Below are positions 23,261 through 34,690 of a stretch of DNA of 64,000 nucleotides, in pieces. A program made the translations under genes and the position numbers. This stretch comes from Bubalus kerabau (Eukaryota > Chordata > Mammalia > Artiodactyla > Bovidae). The stretch's first letter is position 1; each line of letters begins with the position of its first letter. The notes under the pieces were generated by a model. The model was not told the DNA's origin and did no database searches. It saw only the letters and a program-made list of their open reading frames with translations. The stretch lies in NCBI RefSeq assembly GCF_029407905.1, contig NC_073635.1, forward strand, positions 34,959,501 to 35,023,500, read 5' to 3'.

Positions 23261-23830
23261 GAATGGCTCTGGGACAGTCTCTTCAACAAAAGGTGCTGGG
23301 AAACTAGATTGCAACATTCAAAAAACTGAGGTTTTATCCTGATTCTACACCAAATAAAAAATTAATTCAAAATGAATTAAAGACCTAAACATAAGACCCC
23401 AGACTGTAAATTCCTATAAGAAAATACAGGAAAAGTTTCATGACAACATCTGGTAATAATTTCTTGGATACGACATCAAAAGGCATATAATAAATAGGCA
23501 ACAAAAGCAAAAATAGACAAGGAGTATATTAAATCTGGGACTTTTGTATATCAAAGGATACTACTGATGTGATATGTACTTATTACCAAACTCATGGAGT
23601 GGTATATAATAGGTATGTACAGCTTCAGTCAATCATACCTCAACAAAGTGGTTAAAAATGTCACAACCAAAAAAAAAAAACTTTTGAATTTTAGTAACAG
23701 TTTCTTCGGAAGTTAAAAAAAAAACTGAGACAACGAAAAGAATGAAAAGGCAACCTATACTATGGGAAAATTTATTTGCAAATCATATATCTGATAAGGG
23801 GTTGATATCCAGAGTTAAATAACTCCTAAG
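22941..23830 (+). mobile_element. Rearranged L1 LINE, ORF2 3' region
   Basis: From 23,263 the plus strand reads degraded L1 ORF2 C-terminal sequence (SLFNKRCWETRLQ, then ENTGKVS). An L1 3' tail-like piece lies at 23,580-23,682 (caatcatacctcaacaaagt followed by an A-run), and further ORF2-like sequence at 23,700-23,830. The part from 23,207 down to 22,975 reads in the opposite sense (KSKNKVGGVTLPD, then GQTIF). Stops and frameshifts make it non-coding. Confidence 0.75.
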
Positions 23831-23838
23831 CTATGGTT

Positions 23839-24112
23839 TCAGAGAAGGCGTTGGCACCCCACTCCAGTACTCTTGCCTGGAAAATCCCATGGACGGAGGA
23901 GCCTGGTAGGCTGCAATCCATGGGGTCTCTAAGGGTCGGGCACGACTGAGTGACTTCACTTTCACTTTTCACTTTCATGCATTGGAGAAGGAAATGGCAA
24001 CCCACTTCAGTGTTCTTGCCTGGAGAATCCCTGGGACGGGAGAGCCTCATGGGCTGCCATCTATGGGGTTGCACAGAGTCCGACATGACTGAAGTGACTT
24101 AGCTTAGCAGCA
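23839..24112 (+). mobile_element. Bov-A2 SINE (dimer)
   Basis: Two Bov-A units (gagaaggcgttggcacccca... and ggagaaggaaatggcaaccc...) joined by the ttcactttcacttttcactt linker, ending in an agc-rich tail. Confidence 0.92.
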
Positions 24113-24149
24113 AGCTACTGTTTTTCCATTAGTCATCTAGAGATGAGAG

Positions 24150-24540
24150 AGTTGGAACATAAAGAAGGCTGAGCACTGTAGAATTGATGCTTTTGTATCA
24201 TGGGGTTGGAGAAGACTCTCAAGAGTCCCTTGGACTGCAAGGAGATCAAACCAGTCAATCCTAAAGGAAATCAACCCTGAATACTCATTGGAAGGACTGA
24301 TGCTGAAGCTCCAACAAGTTGGCCACCTGATACAAACAGCTGACTCACTGGAAAAGACTCTGATGCTGGGAAAGATTGAGGGCAGGAGGAGAGGGGGATG
24401 ACAGAGGATGAGACGGTTGGATGGCATCACCGACATAAAAGACATGAGTTTGAGAAGGACAGGGGAGCCAGGAGTGCTGCAGTCCATGGGGCCACAAAGA
24501 GTCAGACACGACTAAGACTGAACGAGAACAACAACAAAAA
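24150..24540 (+). mobile_element. BovB LINE, 390-bp 3' fragment
   Basis: Plus-strand terminal BovB sequence (gaaggctgagcactgtagaa ... ggccacctgatacaaacagc ... gagtcagacacgactaagac), 5'-truncated. Confidence 0.9.
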
Positions 24541-24789
24541 CGTACTTTGCGAGGAAGGGGTGATGCTAATCCCTTCTTCACAGAGTGGTCTGGTGATTAA
24601 TCATCGAATCAGTACAGCGTGCTTGGAAAATGTCAGCCATCCCAGTTACTAAAAGCAGCAAAGAACTGGCAACGTGGGTTCCTCTTCCAGGGCAGGGCCC
24701 CAGGCCCCCTCAGCAGAGAAAGGTGGGTGGGGCCAGGGCTGGAGGCCATGTGGGCCCTTTTGCAAAGCTTTCACAGGCCCTGCACAACT

Positions 24790-24900
24790 GACAGTAATGT
24801 CTGTGATGTATTTAGTGCTTACTGTGCCCTAGGCACTCTGCCAGGCTCTGGACATTAGCTCTATTCTTAACCCTTCCATCAATGCTACAGGTTGGCAGCA
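24790..24900 (-). mobile_element. MIR SINE fragment
   Basis: Complement of the MIR 3' part (tttagtgcttactgtgccct, aggcactctgccaggctctg). Confidence 0.6.
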
Positions 24901-24919
24901 TTACTACATGATATATACA

Positions 24920-25368
24920 TCAGTTCAGTTCAGTTGCTCAGTCGCGTCCAACTCTTTGCAACCCCATTAATTGCAGCATGCCAGGCCTCCCTGTCCATCA
25001 CCAACTCCTGGAGTTCACCCAAACTCATGTGCATTGAGTCAGTGATGCCATCCAGCCATCTCATCCTCTGTCGTCCCCTTCTCCTCCTGCCCCCAATCCC
25101 TCCCAGCATCAGGGTCTTTTCCAATGAGTCAACTCTTCGCATGAGGTGGCCAAAGTATTGGAGTTTCAGCCTCAGCATCAGTCCTTCCAATGAACACCCA
25201 GGACTGGTCTCCTTTAGGATGGACTGGTTGGATCTCTTTGCAGTCCAAGGGACTCGCAAGAGTCTTCTCCAACACCACAGTTCAAAAGCATCAATTCTTC
25301 CGTGCTCAGCTTTCTTGACAGTCCAACTCTCACATCCATACATGACTACTGGAAAAACCATAGCCTTG
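24920..25368 (-). mobile_element. BovB LINE, 450-bp 3' end
   Basis: Minus strand: a continuous open frame of about 140 codons (KKAEHGRIDAFELWCWRRLL then LDGITDSMHMSLGELQEL) ending in the gttcagttcag tail at 24,922. It is among the least decayed BovB 3' ends here. Confidence 0.93.
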
Positions 25369-25479
25369 ATTTTTACATAACTGACTTATTTAACTTAAAG
25401 AGGTTTTTGGTTTTTTTTTTTTTTGATGTGGACCATTTTTAGTCTTTGTTGAGTTCATTTCAATATTGCTTCTGTTTCA

Positions 25480-25586
25480 TGTTTTGATTTTTTGGCCACA
25501 AGGCCTGTGGGATTTTAGTTCCCTGACCAGGGATTGAACCCTGCACTAGAAGGTGAAGCCTTAACCACTGAACCACCAGGGAAGTC
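25480..25586 (-). mobile_element. CHR-type tRNA-Glu SINE
   Basis: Complement of the short CHR form (gacttccctggtggttcagt head at the right, ggccaaaaaatcaaaac tail at the left). Confidence 0.85.
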
Positions 25587-25889
25587 TATATTAGATGGAT
25601 GACATTTTTATAGGTGAGAAGAATTGATGTCAGAGAAATTAAGTAACTGGCTGGAAGCCACGACCATACTTGGGAACAAGGGCACTGACTTTCCCTGGTT
25701 GGTCAAACTGTACCTGGAGGACAGACTCTCCACGCCAGGGTTCAGAGGGGCCAAGCCCACGGTCAGGTCCCTATCCCAGTAAGACCATGGCTGCAGAAGC
25801 TGGGCGTGGCAGCAGGAATAAAAATGCCCACCTTGTGCCAAATCTTGGCATTTTTCTGGAGGTAATACACAATTCATTTATTTTCTTTC

Positions 25890-26031
25890 TTTTTTAAAAA
25901 TATTTACTTATTTGAGTACACCGTATCTTAGTTGTAGCATGTGGGATCTAGTTCCCTGACCATGGATCAAACCCAGGCCTCCTGCATTGGAAGCACAGAG
26001 TCTTCGCCACTGGACCACCAGGGACGTCCCT
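25890..26031 (-). mobile_element. CHR-type tRNA-Glu SINE
   Basis: Minus strand: head gggacgtccctggtggtcca at the right and an A-rich tail at the left (ttcttttttaaaaatattta on plus). Confidence 0.82.
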
Positions 26032-26703
26032 GTTTATTTTCTTTGCGCCTCAATTTTCCTGTCTGTAAAGCACGTGTGAACTATTTGCCTCTTTCACACA
26101 AACACAGTCAAGCTGGGTGAGCATTTTGAACATACCCAGGAAGACCTGTGTACAAGTCACTCTGTAATTGTTGCCTGCCCCATACCTTCATGCTGGCTTA
26201 GAAAGGATGTGATTTTAAACTAATCATATAAATAAACTATGAAACACTATTCAAATATCTACTCATTTCTAACTGGAAGCATTTATTTACAGGATGAGCA
26301 AACATTGCGGAAACTAAAGCTGTGGTTTCAGGTGGCAGCAAATTTGGTGGAAGATGAAGAAGCACGTCTGGAAGGAGGCTCGGGGGAGGCTGGATCCTCT
26401 CACAGTCCAGCAGCTCACACCTGGGGTCCCCCCAGTCCCACAAACAGCGAGTCCTGGGTCTCCAGGCACTGCCCACCTTGGGCGGCAGCCCCCGGGGACT
26501 CCTCTTCCCCCTGCTCCCACACCCGACCCCAGTGAAGAGGGCAGAGGTGCAGACTCGGTTTTGTCAGGACAGGAACAGAGATAAGACAGGTGTTCAGTTT
26601 CTATCCCTGCATTAGATTTGCACAAGGTCAAAACTTGGCATAATGATACTCAACAGGTATCAGTGCCTTCTGAGATTACATTACTTTTTTTTTAATAACA
26701 GAC
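26032..26703. other. Intronic sequence, nothing recognised
   Basis: GC-rich near 26,370-26,540 with chance open frames. No exon matches the flanking gene. Confidence 0.5.
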
Positions 26704-26825
26704 TAGGGACATCCCTGGTGATCCAGTGGTTAAGACTCTGCACCTCCAATGCAGGGGGCATGAGTTCGATCCCTGGTCAGGAACAGCTCTCACATGCTGT
26801 TCAGAACAGTCAAGAAATAAAAATT
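26704..26825 (+). mobile_element. CHR-type tRNA-Glu SINE
   Basis: Head agggacatccctggtgatcc, B-box gagttcgatccctggtcagg, ending gaaataaaaatt. Confidence 0.85.
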
Positions 26826-26834
26826 CATTAAAAA

Positions 26835-27541
26835 ACAGAGTAGATTATTAAGATATAATTCACATACCATGCATTCCATCCCTTTAAAGTAAACAATCTT
26901 TAGTATCGACACATTCACGGAGCATTCATCGACACATTCTGTGGACTATTTTAGAACATCTTCACCACTCTAGAAAAGAAACTCTGCTTCCTTGGCAACC
27001 ACAGCCCATTCTTTTCAATCTTCCCCAGCCACTAGCCCTCAACGGCCACTAATTTACTTTCTGTTCTTTAGATCTGCCACATCTGGACATTTCACACACA
27101 TGGAATCACACAGAACGGGGTCTTTTGTGATTGGTTTCTTTCACTTCGCATCATGTTTTCTGGGTTCACCCACGTTGTCACCTGTATCAGTAATTCATTC
27201 CTTTTACTGCCGAACAGCATTCTGTCATTAATTCATTAATTGCACTCCATTTTGTTGATCCATGGATCAGGTGAAGGACATTTGGGTCATTTCTACTTTT
27301 TACTATTACGTATAGTGCTGTGAACAGCTGTGTACAAGTGTTTGTGTGGCACGTTCTCAATTCCCCTGGTTATATACCCAAGGGCAGAATGGCTGGGTTG
27401 CAAGGAAACTCAATGTGTAACTTGTTGAGGATCTTCCACATGGTTTTCCAAAGCAGCTGCACCATTTTACATTCCAAATTTCTCCAGTCCTCACCAATAC
27501 CTGCTATTGTCTGTCTTTTGGCTATAGCCATCCTTGTGGAC
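26835..27541 (-). mobile_element. L1M LINE, right part (split by BovB)
   Basis: Complement of an old mammalian L1 3' region (agatataattcacataccat, ggaatcacacagaacggggt, tatacccaagggcagaatgg, gctatagccatccttgtgg). Its continuation is at 29,147-29,600. Confidence 0.75.
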
Positions 27542-29134
27542 ACAGAAGCAAGAATACACAGAAGAACTGTACAAAAAAGATCTTCACAACCCAGATAATC
27601 ATGATGGTGTGCTCACTCACCTAGAGCCAGACATCCTGAAGTGTGAAGTCAAGTGGGCCTTAGGAAGCATCACTACGAACAAAGCTAGTGGAGGTGATGG
27701 AATTCCAGTTGAGCTATTTCAAATCCTGAAAGATGATGCTGTGAAAGTGCTGCACTCAATATGCCAGCAAATTTGGAAAACTCAGCAGTGGCCACAGGAC
27801 AGGAAAAGGTCAGTTTTCATTCCAATCCCAAAGAAAGGCAGTGCCAACAAATGCTCAAACTACCGCACAATTGCACTCATCTCACATACTAGTAATGTTC
27901 AAAATTCTCCAAACCAGGCTTCAGCAATACGTGAACCATGAACTTCCAGATGTTCAAGCTGGTTTTAGAAAACGCAGAGGAACCAGAGATCAAATTGCCA
28001 ACATCCGCTGGATCATCAAAAAAGCAAGAGAGTTCCAAAAAACCATCTATTTCTGCTTTATTGGCTATGCCAAAGCCTTTGACTGTGTGGATCACAATAA
28101 ACTGTGGAAAATTCTGAAAGAGATGGGAATACCAGGCTACCTGCCCTGACTCTTGAGAAACCTGTATGTTGGTCAGGAAGCAACAGTTTGAACTGGACAT
28201 GGAACAACAGACTGGTTCCAAATAGGAAAAGGAGTACATCAAGGCTGTATATTGTCACCCTGCTTATTTAACTTATATGCAGAGTACATCATGAGAAACG
28301 CTGGGCTGGAGGAAGCACAAGCTGGAATCAAGATTGCCGGGAGAAATATCGATAACCTCAGATATGCAGATGACACCACCCTTATGGCAGAAAGTGAAGA
28401 AGAACTAAAGAGCCTCTTGATGAAAGTAAAAGAGGAGAGTGAAAAAGTTGGCTTCAAGCTCAACATTCAGAAAACTAAGATCATGGCATCTGGTCCCATC
28501 ACTTCATGGGAAATAGATGGGGAAACAGTGGCTGACTTTATTTTTTTGGGCTCCAAAATCACTGCAGATGGTGATTGCAGCCATGAAATTAAAAGATGCT
28601 TGCTCCTTGGAAGGAAAGCTATGACCAACCTAGACAGCATATTAAAAAGCAGAGACATTATTTTGCCAACAAAGGTCTGTCTAGTCAAGGCTATGGTTTT
28701 TCCAGTGGTCATGTATGGATGTGAGAGTTGGACTGTGAAGAAAGCTGAGCACGGAAGAATTGATGCTTTTGAATTGTGGTGTTGGAGAAGACTCTTGAGA
28801 GTCCCTTGGACTGCAAGGAGATCCAACCAGTCCATCCTAAAGGAGATCAGTTTTTGGTGTTCATTGGAAGGATTGATGTTAAAGCTGAAACTCCAATATT
28901 TGTGGCCACCTGATGCGAAGAGTTGACTCATCGGAAAAGACCCTGATGCTGGGAAAGATTGAGGGCAGGAGGAGAAGGGGACAACAGAGGATGAGATGGT
29001 TAGATGGCATCACCAACTCAATGGACATGAGTTTGGGTAAACTCTGGGAGTTGGTGATGGACAGGGATGCCTGGAGTGCTGCAGTTCATGGGCTGGCAAA
29101 GAGTTGGACACGAATGAGCGATTGAAATGAACTG
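27542..29134 (+). mobile_element. BovB LINE, 1.6-kb 5'-truncated insertion
   Basis: Begins in the linker before the reverse transcriptase (EELYKKDLHNPDNHDGV) and covers the RT domain. The active-site box YADDTTLMAE is intact near 28,360-28,390, followed by the C-terminal region. Internal stops (for example after 28,146) and frame changes show that it is dead. It ends at gattgaaatgaactg. It splits an older L1M, and the flanks atccttgtggac (27,530-27,541) and atcctcatggac (29,135-29,146) look like its target-site duplication with two changes. Confidence 0.93.
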
Positions 29135-29600
29135 ATCCTCATGGACGTGAAGTATATGTGGGGGTATTTTTCTGCATTTCCCTGATGACTGATGTTGAGT
29201 ATCTTTTCACGAGCTCACTCATGAGTATCATCTGTGTATCTTATTTGCAGAAATGTCTATTCATATCCTTTGCCCATAATTTAATTGGGTTACTTGTCTT
29301 TTTGTTATTGAGTTGTAAGAGCTCTTTAGATATTCTAGATAAGATAGTTCCTTATCACATATATGGTTTATGATTTATGAATAGTTCTAATTCCAGGGGG
29401 TTGTCTTTCACTTTCTTGACAGTATCCTTTGAAGCACAAAAGATTTTAATTTTGATGAAGTCCAATACAGCTATTTTTCCCTTTGATTGTTGTGCTGTTG
29501 GTGTAAGACCACTACTTTTTGCATCTGTTTGGGTGGTAAGTTTTTGCATGAGGACATGATTCATAAGGCTATTTTCTGCTCTTTCTTTGGGCCCAGAGTT
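29135..29600 (-). mobile_element. L1M LINE, left part (split by BovB)
   Basis: Continues the 26,835-27,541 element after the BovB: gcatttccctgatgactgat, catatcctttgcccataatt, agctctttagatattctaga. Joining the two parts restores the usual L1 order. Confidence 0.75.
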
Positions 29601-29710
29601 TTAGCTGTCCTCTGGCTTCAGTAGAAGCCCCAAGACAAGCACCTGGCATCTGCCGAACGCCTGGTCTTGCGGGCACATGCTGGTCAAATGCAGCGAGGGC
29701 CCTGCATCTG

Positions 29711-29850
29711 TCATGACTTGGAGCGTGGACTCTGGCAGCAGAGTCCTGGACACGGCTCCAAGTTGCACCTCGTACTGTCCGTGCAATCTTGCCTGAATAA
29801 CCTTAATGATAAGGCTCAGTTTCTTCATTTTTAAAACACTGTGAACATTA
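29711..29850 (+). mobile_element. MIR SINE, decayed
   Basis: MIR-like: ttggagcgtggactctggca, cttgcctgaataaccttaat, gctcagtttcttcatttt. Confidence 0.55.
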
Positions 29851-29885
29851 CAGAAAATAATTCGTGTAAAGTGCTTCTCTGTGTT

Positions 29886-30005
29886 AAATTGTTTCAGTCC
29901 TGTCTGACTTATTTGCAACTCTATGGACTGCAGCCCTCCAGGCTCCTCTGTCCATGGGATTCTCCAGGTGAGGTTACTGGAGTGGGTTGTCATTTCCTCC
30001 TCCAG
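29886..30005 (-). mobile_element. Bov-A/Bov-tA SINE, truncated
   Basis: Minus-strand body and tail only (ggaggaaatgacaacccact ... catggacagaggagcctgga). The tRNA head is missing. Confidence 0.82.
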
Positions 30006-31235
30006 AAGTTACAGAGTGCTTAGCCACTAAGTAATACATGTCTGCTGCTCCCGTAATGCTGCTGGCCCTGGTCGATTCACTTCTGCCATAAAACCTGGGT
30101 TCCAGGCAAGCTCCAGGATTCCCGGTCTCTCCTTTGGCTCTGCTCTGTATTAAAGACGTCCTCCTGGCAGTCACCTGGTCTCTTCCCTGCCTTACCTCCT
30201 GCAGCAAGGCCTCTTTGCTCTCTAGACCACCACTCGGCCCCAGTGGGTCCCAGTTTTCATCACCACGCTGGCTTCCAGCTGCCTGTTTTATCTGGCAGGT
30301 CCAGCCAACCATTACCTATAAGCACTTAAAACTTTAAAAATCCCTCCTCCTGGGCTTTGTCTCTCCACTTGGCCCAGGTGTGGTCCGCTTTCTGTCCACG
30401 GCCTGGGTTCCTTTCCGATGTGTACATTTAAGGTCTCCAGCATCACACGAGTCCACACCTAGCACCCCTTCTGCCTCTCCCTCCAGCCCGCTCTGTTGCT
30501 TCCTATACCCGCTTGTCCTCTTCGCTGTTTCTGAAACGCACACATGTCCACCCCTAGGGCCTGTGTCCACAGAGACCTCAGCTTTTCAGCATCACCCAGC
30601 CTGATGACCCACTCTGATCCTGCCACCTGCCTCTCTTCTCTGTCCCCAGGGGGCACACCCAGCCCCCTGAGCTGCTGAAGACTTTCTGTTTTCCCCAGGA
30701 ACCACCACCTTCTACCTTTCTGCACAACTTCTTAGTATTTACTAAGCAGGTATCTTTCAAACCGTATTAGGATGTAAGCGGCCCATGGGCAGCAGTCTTT
30801 GTCTCCGTCCCGAAAGCAACACCTGGCAGCTGCCCCACAAACACCGCAGAAGTGACCGGCTGGACGGTGGTGTTTGCATTCCTCTGATCATGTGGAGGAT
30901 GGCCATCTTCCTAGCACCACAGGCCGCATGCACTTCCTCTTTTGTGAGCTGCCTTATTCTTTCATCCCTTTGTCCATCTTTTCTTTCTTATTGACCGGTG
31001 GGGACTCTGCAGACTTTTGTGACACCGAGCCTTGGTCACTGGCTTATCTGTTTGATCCTAACCCCCTGCTTGTCACTGTGCAGGGCGTGCGGGAGGCCCG
31101 GGAAACAGAAAAGCTGTGAACCTCGGCAACCTTGTTGGGGTGGATGTCAGCAGGCATCCGCATCTGGAGGGGAACCAGAGAGAAAATCCTGCTCAGAATA
31201 ACGACCTGATCTCCCGGGGAGGACTGGCCACGTAC
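30006..31235. other. Intron, nothing recognised
   Basis: 1.2 kb of pyrimidine-rich plus-strand sequence before the cysteine-rich exon. No clear repeat and no second exon found. Confidence 0.5.
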
Positions 31236-31414
31236 CCAGGCAGGCAGTCCCCGCAGACGGCGTCGCCAGTGGCCGAGCAGTTGGCCTTCTGGAAGCGGCT
31301 CAGCAGGGCGCAGTCCAGGCACGGCTTGCACTTCTGAGAGCCCCAGTCCTCCTTGAACCTGTGCGGCCGGCACTTCACACACTGGGCGTCCTCCCCGTAG
31401 CCAAAGCCACATTC
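31236..31414 (-). CDS. TNFRSF19: TNFRSF19 coding exon: central cysteine-rich domain
   Basis: This is the third coding exon of TNFRSF19, 179 bp. The acceptor is ccccacag (AG at 31,416-31,415) and the donor is G|GTACGT at 31,235-31,230. The frame starts at GAA in phase 0 and gives 59 codons plus two bases of a glycine codon. It reads ECGFGYGEDAQCVKC, then HRFKEDWG, CKPCLDC, an NCS N-glycosylation sequon and CGDCLP. The cysteine spacing is that of a TNF-receptor cysteine-rich domain, and the block CGFGYGEDAQC is characteristic of TROY. All ten cysteines I count are kept. Skipping this exon would shift the frame, so it is expected to be constitutive. It is markedly GC-rich compared with its introns. 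Confidence 0.97.
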
Positions 31415-31914
31415 CTGTGGGGATGAAGAGACAAGAGATGGCTATTCAGACCTCGAGAGCGTGAAAAAGCAGGACGACGAGATACGACGGGGAACCGGGC
31501 TGGTAATTACCCAGCGCCCGCCTCCCTGCACACAAAGGTCCCTCCTTCAGCGGTTCCCATGTGTCTCCCTGCTAATAATCTCTCTTACAGCCAGAAGTAT
31601 ACTTTGTCATCCACTTTATTCCAGCAGCATGAGCATTTGAATACGAAAGGCTCTCTGCCTCCCGCTGCTGAATTATTGCTGGCTTAGGGCGGAATCAGGC
31701 ACTTTCTTCTCTAACTCGGCCGGTCATCTGAATCCTCAGAAACTGGAGTCAGGGAAACAGGCAGACACACACTCACTTATCAAGGCAGAAAATAAGTGCT
31801 TTGATAAATATTAGAACGCAAGGATGGCTGCATATGAAATGTCAGAGGCTTACAAGCCTAGAAACCTATCCAGTGAACTGCCTTGAAATATTTAGCTGTT
31901 TATTATCATCATTT
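31415..31914. other. Intron, nothing recognised
   Basis: Unique-looking 500 bp upstream (gene sense) of the cysteine-rich exon, free of recognisable repeats. Confidence 0.5.
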
Positions 31915-32120
31915 AAACACCGAGTCTGACTCTTGCAACCCCATAGACTAATAGCCCACCAGGATCCTCTGTCCATGGGATTCTCTAGGCAAGAATACTG
32001 GAGGGGGTTGCCATTGCCTTCTCCAGGGGATCTTCCTGACTCAGGGATCAAGCCTGCATCTCCTGCATCTCCTATATGGGCAGGGAGGTTCTTTACCACT
32101 GTGCCACCTGGGAAGCCCGG
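31915..32120 (-). mobile_element. Bov-tA SINE
   Basis: Minus strand: gggcttcccaggtggcacag head at the right, BovB-type tail at the left. Confidence 0.9.
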
Positions 32121-32172
32121 GCTGTTTATTGCTGTCTGATAGAAGATGCTTATATAACACCTAAAAGAACAC

Positions 32173-32202
32173 TATACACACACACACACACACACACACA
32201 CA
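32173..32202. repeat. (CA)n microsatellite
   Basis: About fourteen CA units in an uninterrupted run, a likely polymorphic marker. Confidence 0.95.
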
Positions 32203-32370
32203 ATATCTTTCTTATCCATCCCTCTGTTGATGGACACTTAGGTTGCTTCCATACCTTTGCTATTTTAAGGAGTACTACTATGAACACTGAAGTGTATATA
32301 TCTTTTTGAATTAGTGTTTTTGTTTTTTTCATATGTATACCCTGGAGCAGAACTGCTGGGGCGTAAGGTA
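32203..32370 (-). mobile_element. L1 LINE fragment
   Basis: Complement of an L1 3' region (tatccatccctctgttgatg, ttaggttgcttccatacctt, tgaacactgaagtgtatata). Confidence 0.65.
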
Positions 32371-32516
32371 TGAGACCTACATCATTTAATTCCAGAGCCA
32401 GACTTATTATTATTATACTGTGGGCTTTTCTGGCAGTTTATCTGACATGTACACCCGAGGATGTCTGAAGAGTTACATATCATAGTTAAACTGACTATGT
32501 AATGGTTTCTACAGAA

Positions 32517-32791
32517 CTGCTGCTGCTGCTAAGTTGCTTCAGTCGTGTCCGACTCTGTGCGACCCCATAGATGGCAGCCCACCAGGCTCCCCTGTCCCTG
32601 GGATTCTCCAGGCAAGAACACTGGAGTGGGTTGCCATTTCCTTCTCCAATGCATGAAAGTGAAAAGTGAAAGTGAAGTTGCTCAGTCGTGTCTGACTCTT
32701 CCCGACCCCATGGACTGCAGCCCACCAGGCTCCTCTGTCCATGGGATTTTCCAGGCAAGAGCACTGGAGTGGGGTGCCATCGCCATCTCCA
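32517..32791 (-). mobile_element. Bov-A2 SINE (dimer)
   Basis: Minus-strand dimer with the gaaagtgaaaagtgaaagtg linker and a tgctgctgctgct (AGC)n tail complement at the left end. Confidence 0.92.
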
Positions 32792-33062
32792 TTCTATAGA
32801 ACACTGGCCATTAAAAAGAAAATCAGGCAGCAACTCATAAGCTGCACGCACAGCCTCACACCAAGGGTGTGCCAGGGGCCCACGTGGCCCCACATGAGGG
32901 TGTGCCAGGGGCCCATGGGCAGCTAGAGGGGCAGCGGGAGTCAGGGCTCCCCTCACAGCCTCAGCTCCCTCTTCTGGGAACCATGGAAGCCAGAACACAG
33001 GTCCAGGGAGGTCAAAATCCTCATTTCTCCATAAAATTTACACATTTAATTTCTCCATCCAT

Positions 33063-33184
33063 GAAGTGAAGTCACTCAGTCATGTCCGACTCTTTGCAAT
33101 CCCATGGACTGTAGTACCATGCTTCTCTGTCCATGGGATTTTTCCAGGCAAGAGTACTGGAGTGGGTTGCCATTTCCTTCTCCA
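33063..33184 (-). mobile_element. Bov-A SINE monomer
   Basis: One BovB-derived unit on the minus strand (ggagaaggaaatggcaaccc to acatgactgagtgacttcac). Confidence 0.85.
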
Positions 33185-33560
33185 TCCATATTTAGATACA
33201 AAGACAACTAATTAAAATTAAATCAACAGACACACATACAAGAATATACAAATGAACTTAATTACAAAACAGAAACAGACTCACAGACATAGAGAATAAA
33301 CTTATGGTTACCAAAGGGGGAGGTGGAGGAGAGGGACAGCTTTGAAGGTTGGGGTTAACCAATACACACTATTGTATATAAAATAGATAAACAGCAGTCC
33401 TACAATATAGCACAGGGAACGATACACAATATCTTGTAATAATCTATAATGGGGAAAGAATCTGAAAAAGAATAGGTATTATATATGTATGCCTGAATCT
33501 CTTTGCTGTACACCTGAAACTAACACATTGTAAATCAACTACACTTCAATTAAAAAACAA
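33185..33560 (+). mobile_element. L1 LINE, 3' end
   Basis: Artiodactyl L1 3'UTR (gaaacagactcacagacata, aataaacttatggttaccaa, tacacctgaaactaacacat) ending ttcaattaaaaaacaaaaac. Confidence 0.85.
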
Positions 33561-33836
33561 AAACCAATACAAAGAATAGTATTGCCTGTACTCAGTAAGA
33601 AACTCAATAAAGAGTATTAGCAATAAGGCTTCAATCCACTAATGAACTCATGCACATTTGGGGGGAGGGGCCCCTTCGTCCCCCTTGCAGCTCCTCTGTC
33701 TGTCTTTCAGAAGTGTCTTGAACAAGCGCAGCAAAGAGCTGGGGAGAAAAACAAAGCAGGAGGTCAGCCCCTCCTCAACCCCGAGGGCTCCAGCTGGACA
33801 AAGCTCTGACCCGAAGGCAGGGGGGGACAGGAGAGG

Positions 33837-33899
33837 GGTGGAACTGGGGTCTCCCACATTGAGGCAGATTCTTTACCATCTGAGCCACAGGGAAGCCCC
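33837..33899 (-). mobile_element. Bov-tA head fragment
   Basis: Only the tRNA-like head survives (ggggcttccctgtggctcag on the minus strand). Confidence 0.75.
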
Positions 33900-34549
33900 A
33901 GTTCACAAATTAGAATCTCCTTAAAATCGTTAACAGGGATTCTTTTTTTTGTGGGGGGTGGAATGATGAGGTGTTTTCAGTTCTCACAACTCCGTAATGA
34001 TTTGATTTTCGTGCAGAAAGCAGCTGTAGCAATCAGGAAAACAACACAGACACACATCTAGAGAGAGTTCTTGGGGTGTGTGCTCGGTCTCAGTGGGGTG
34101 GGGGGAGCCCCTGCTATTTGGGGGGCTGCGCCTCTCAGTGTGATCTGCGTTGGGACCACGTTAGCTGCAGAGAGAGCCGGGCATCCCAAGATTTTCGTTT
34201 GGCACAGAAGAGCACCTCCCACCCCATGCCCCCAGCATCAGGGATCAAAGCATGTGACATCCGGGGCGGGGCCTCAAGCTCAGTGTCCCCGTCAAAGGTC
34301 CCTGCGGCCACAACTGCAAAATCACTCTTGGTTGCAGGTGGCTTGGACTGCATGGGTCCATATACAGGTTAACACACAACAGAGAGGGGAAGGAAAAGCG
34401 GGGAGAGGAAGACAAGCAAACAAGGGGAAAGAGGTAGGGGTCCGTGAACCGGCAGCACACCTCTGAAACGCTGCTCTCCCGGCCAGGCTGACGCAGCAGA
34501 ATGGGGGTATTCTCCCACAATGGAGACAAACCACACGGGCCACTTGCCA
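33900..34549. other. Intronic sequence, nothing recognised
   Basis: Includes a T/G-rich run near 33,945 and GC-rich sequence at 34,080-34,320. No exon found. Confidence 0.5.
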
Positions 34550-34690
34550 GCCAAGGTACTCTGGGAACTCTCTGACCCTCAGCTGCTTCATCTGTGAGAG
34601 GGGATATTACCTGGCCCTACAGGGTTATTCTGAGAAATAAACTGGAAAACATATAAAGCCTCCAAACTAGAAATCAAGCACTAGCATCCG
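34550..34690 (+). mobile_element. MIR SINE, decayed
   Basis: MIR-like: gaccctcagctgcttcatct, tacctggccctacagggtta, agaaatcaagcactagc. Confidence 0.6.
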
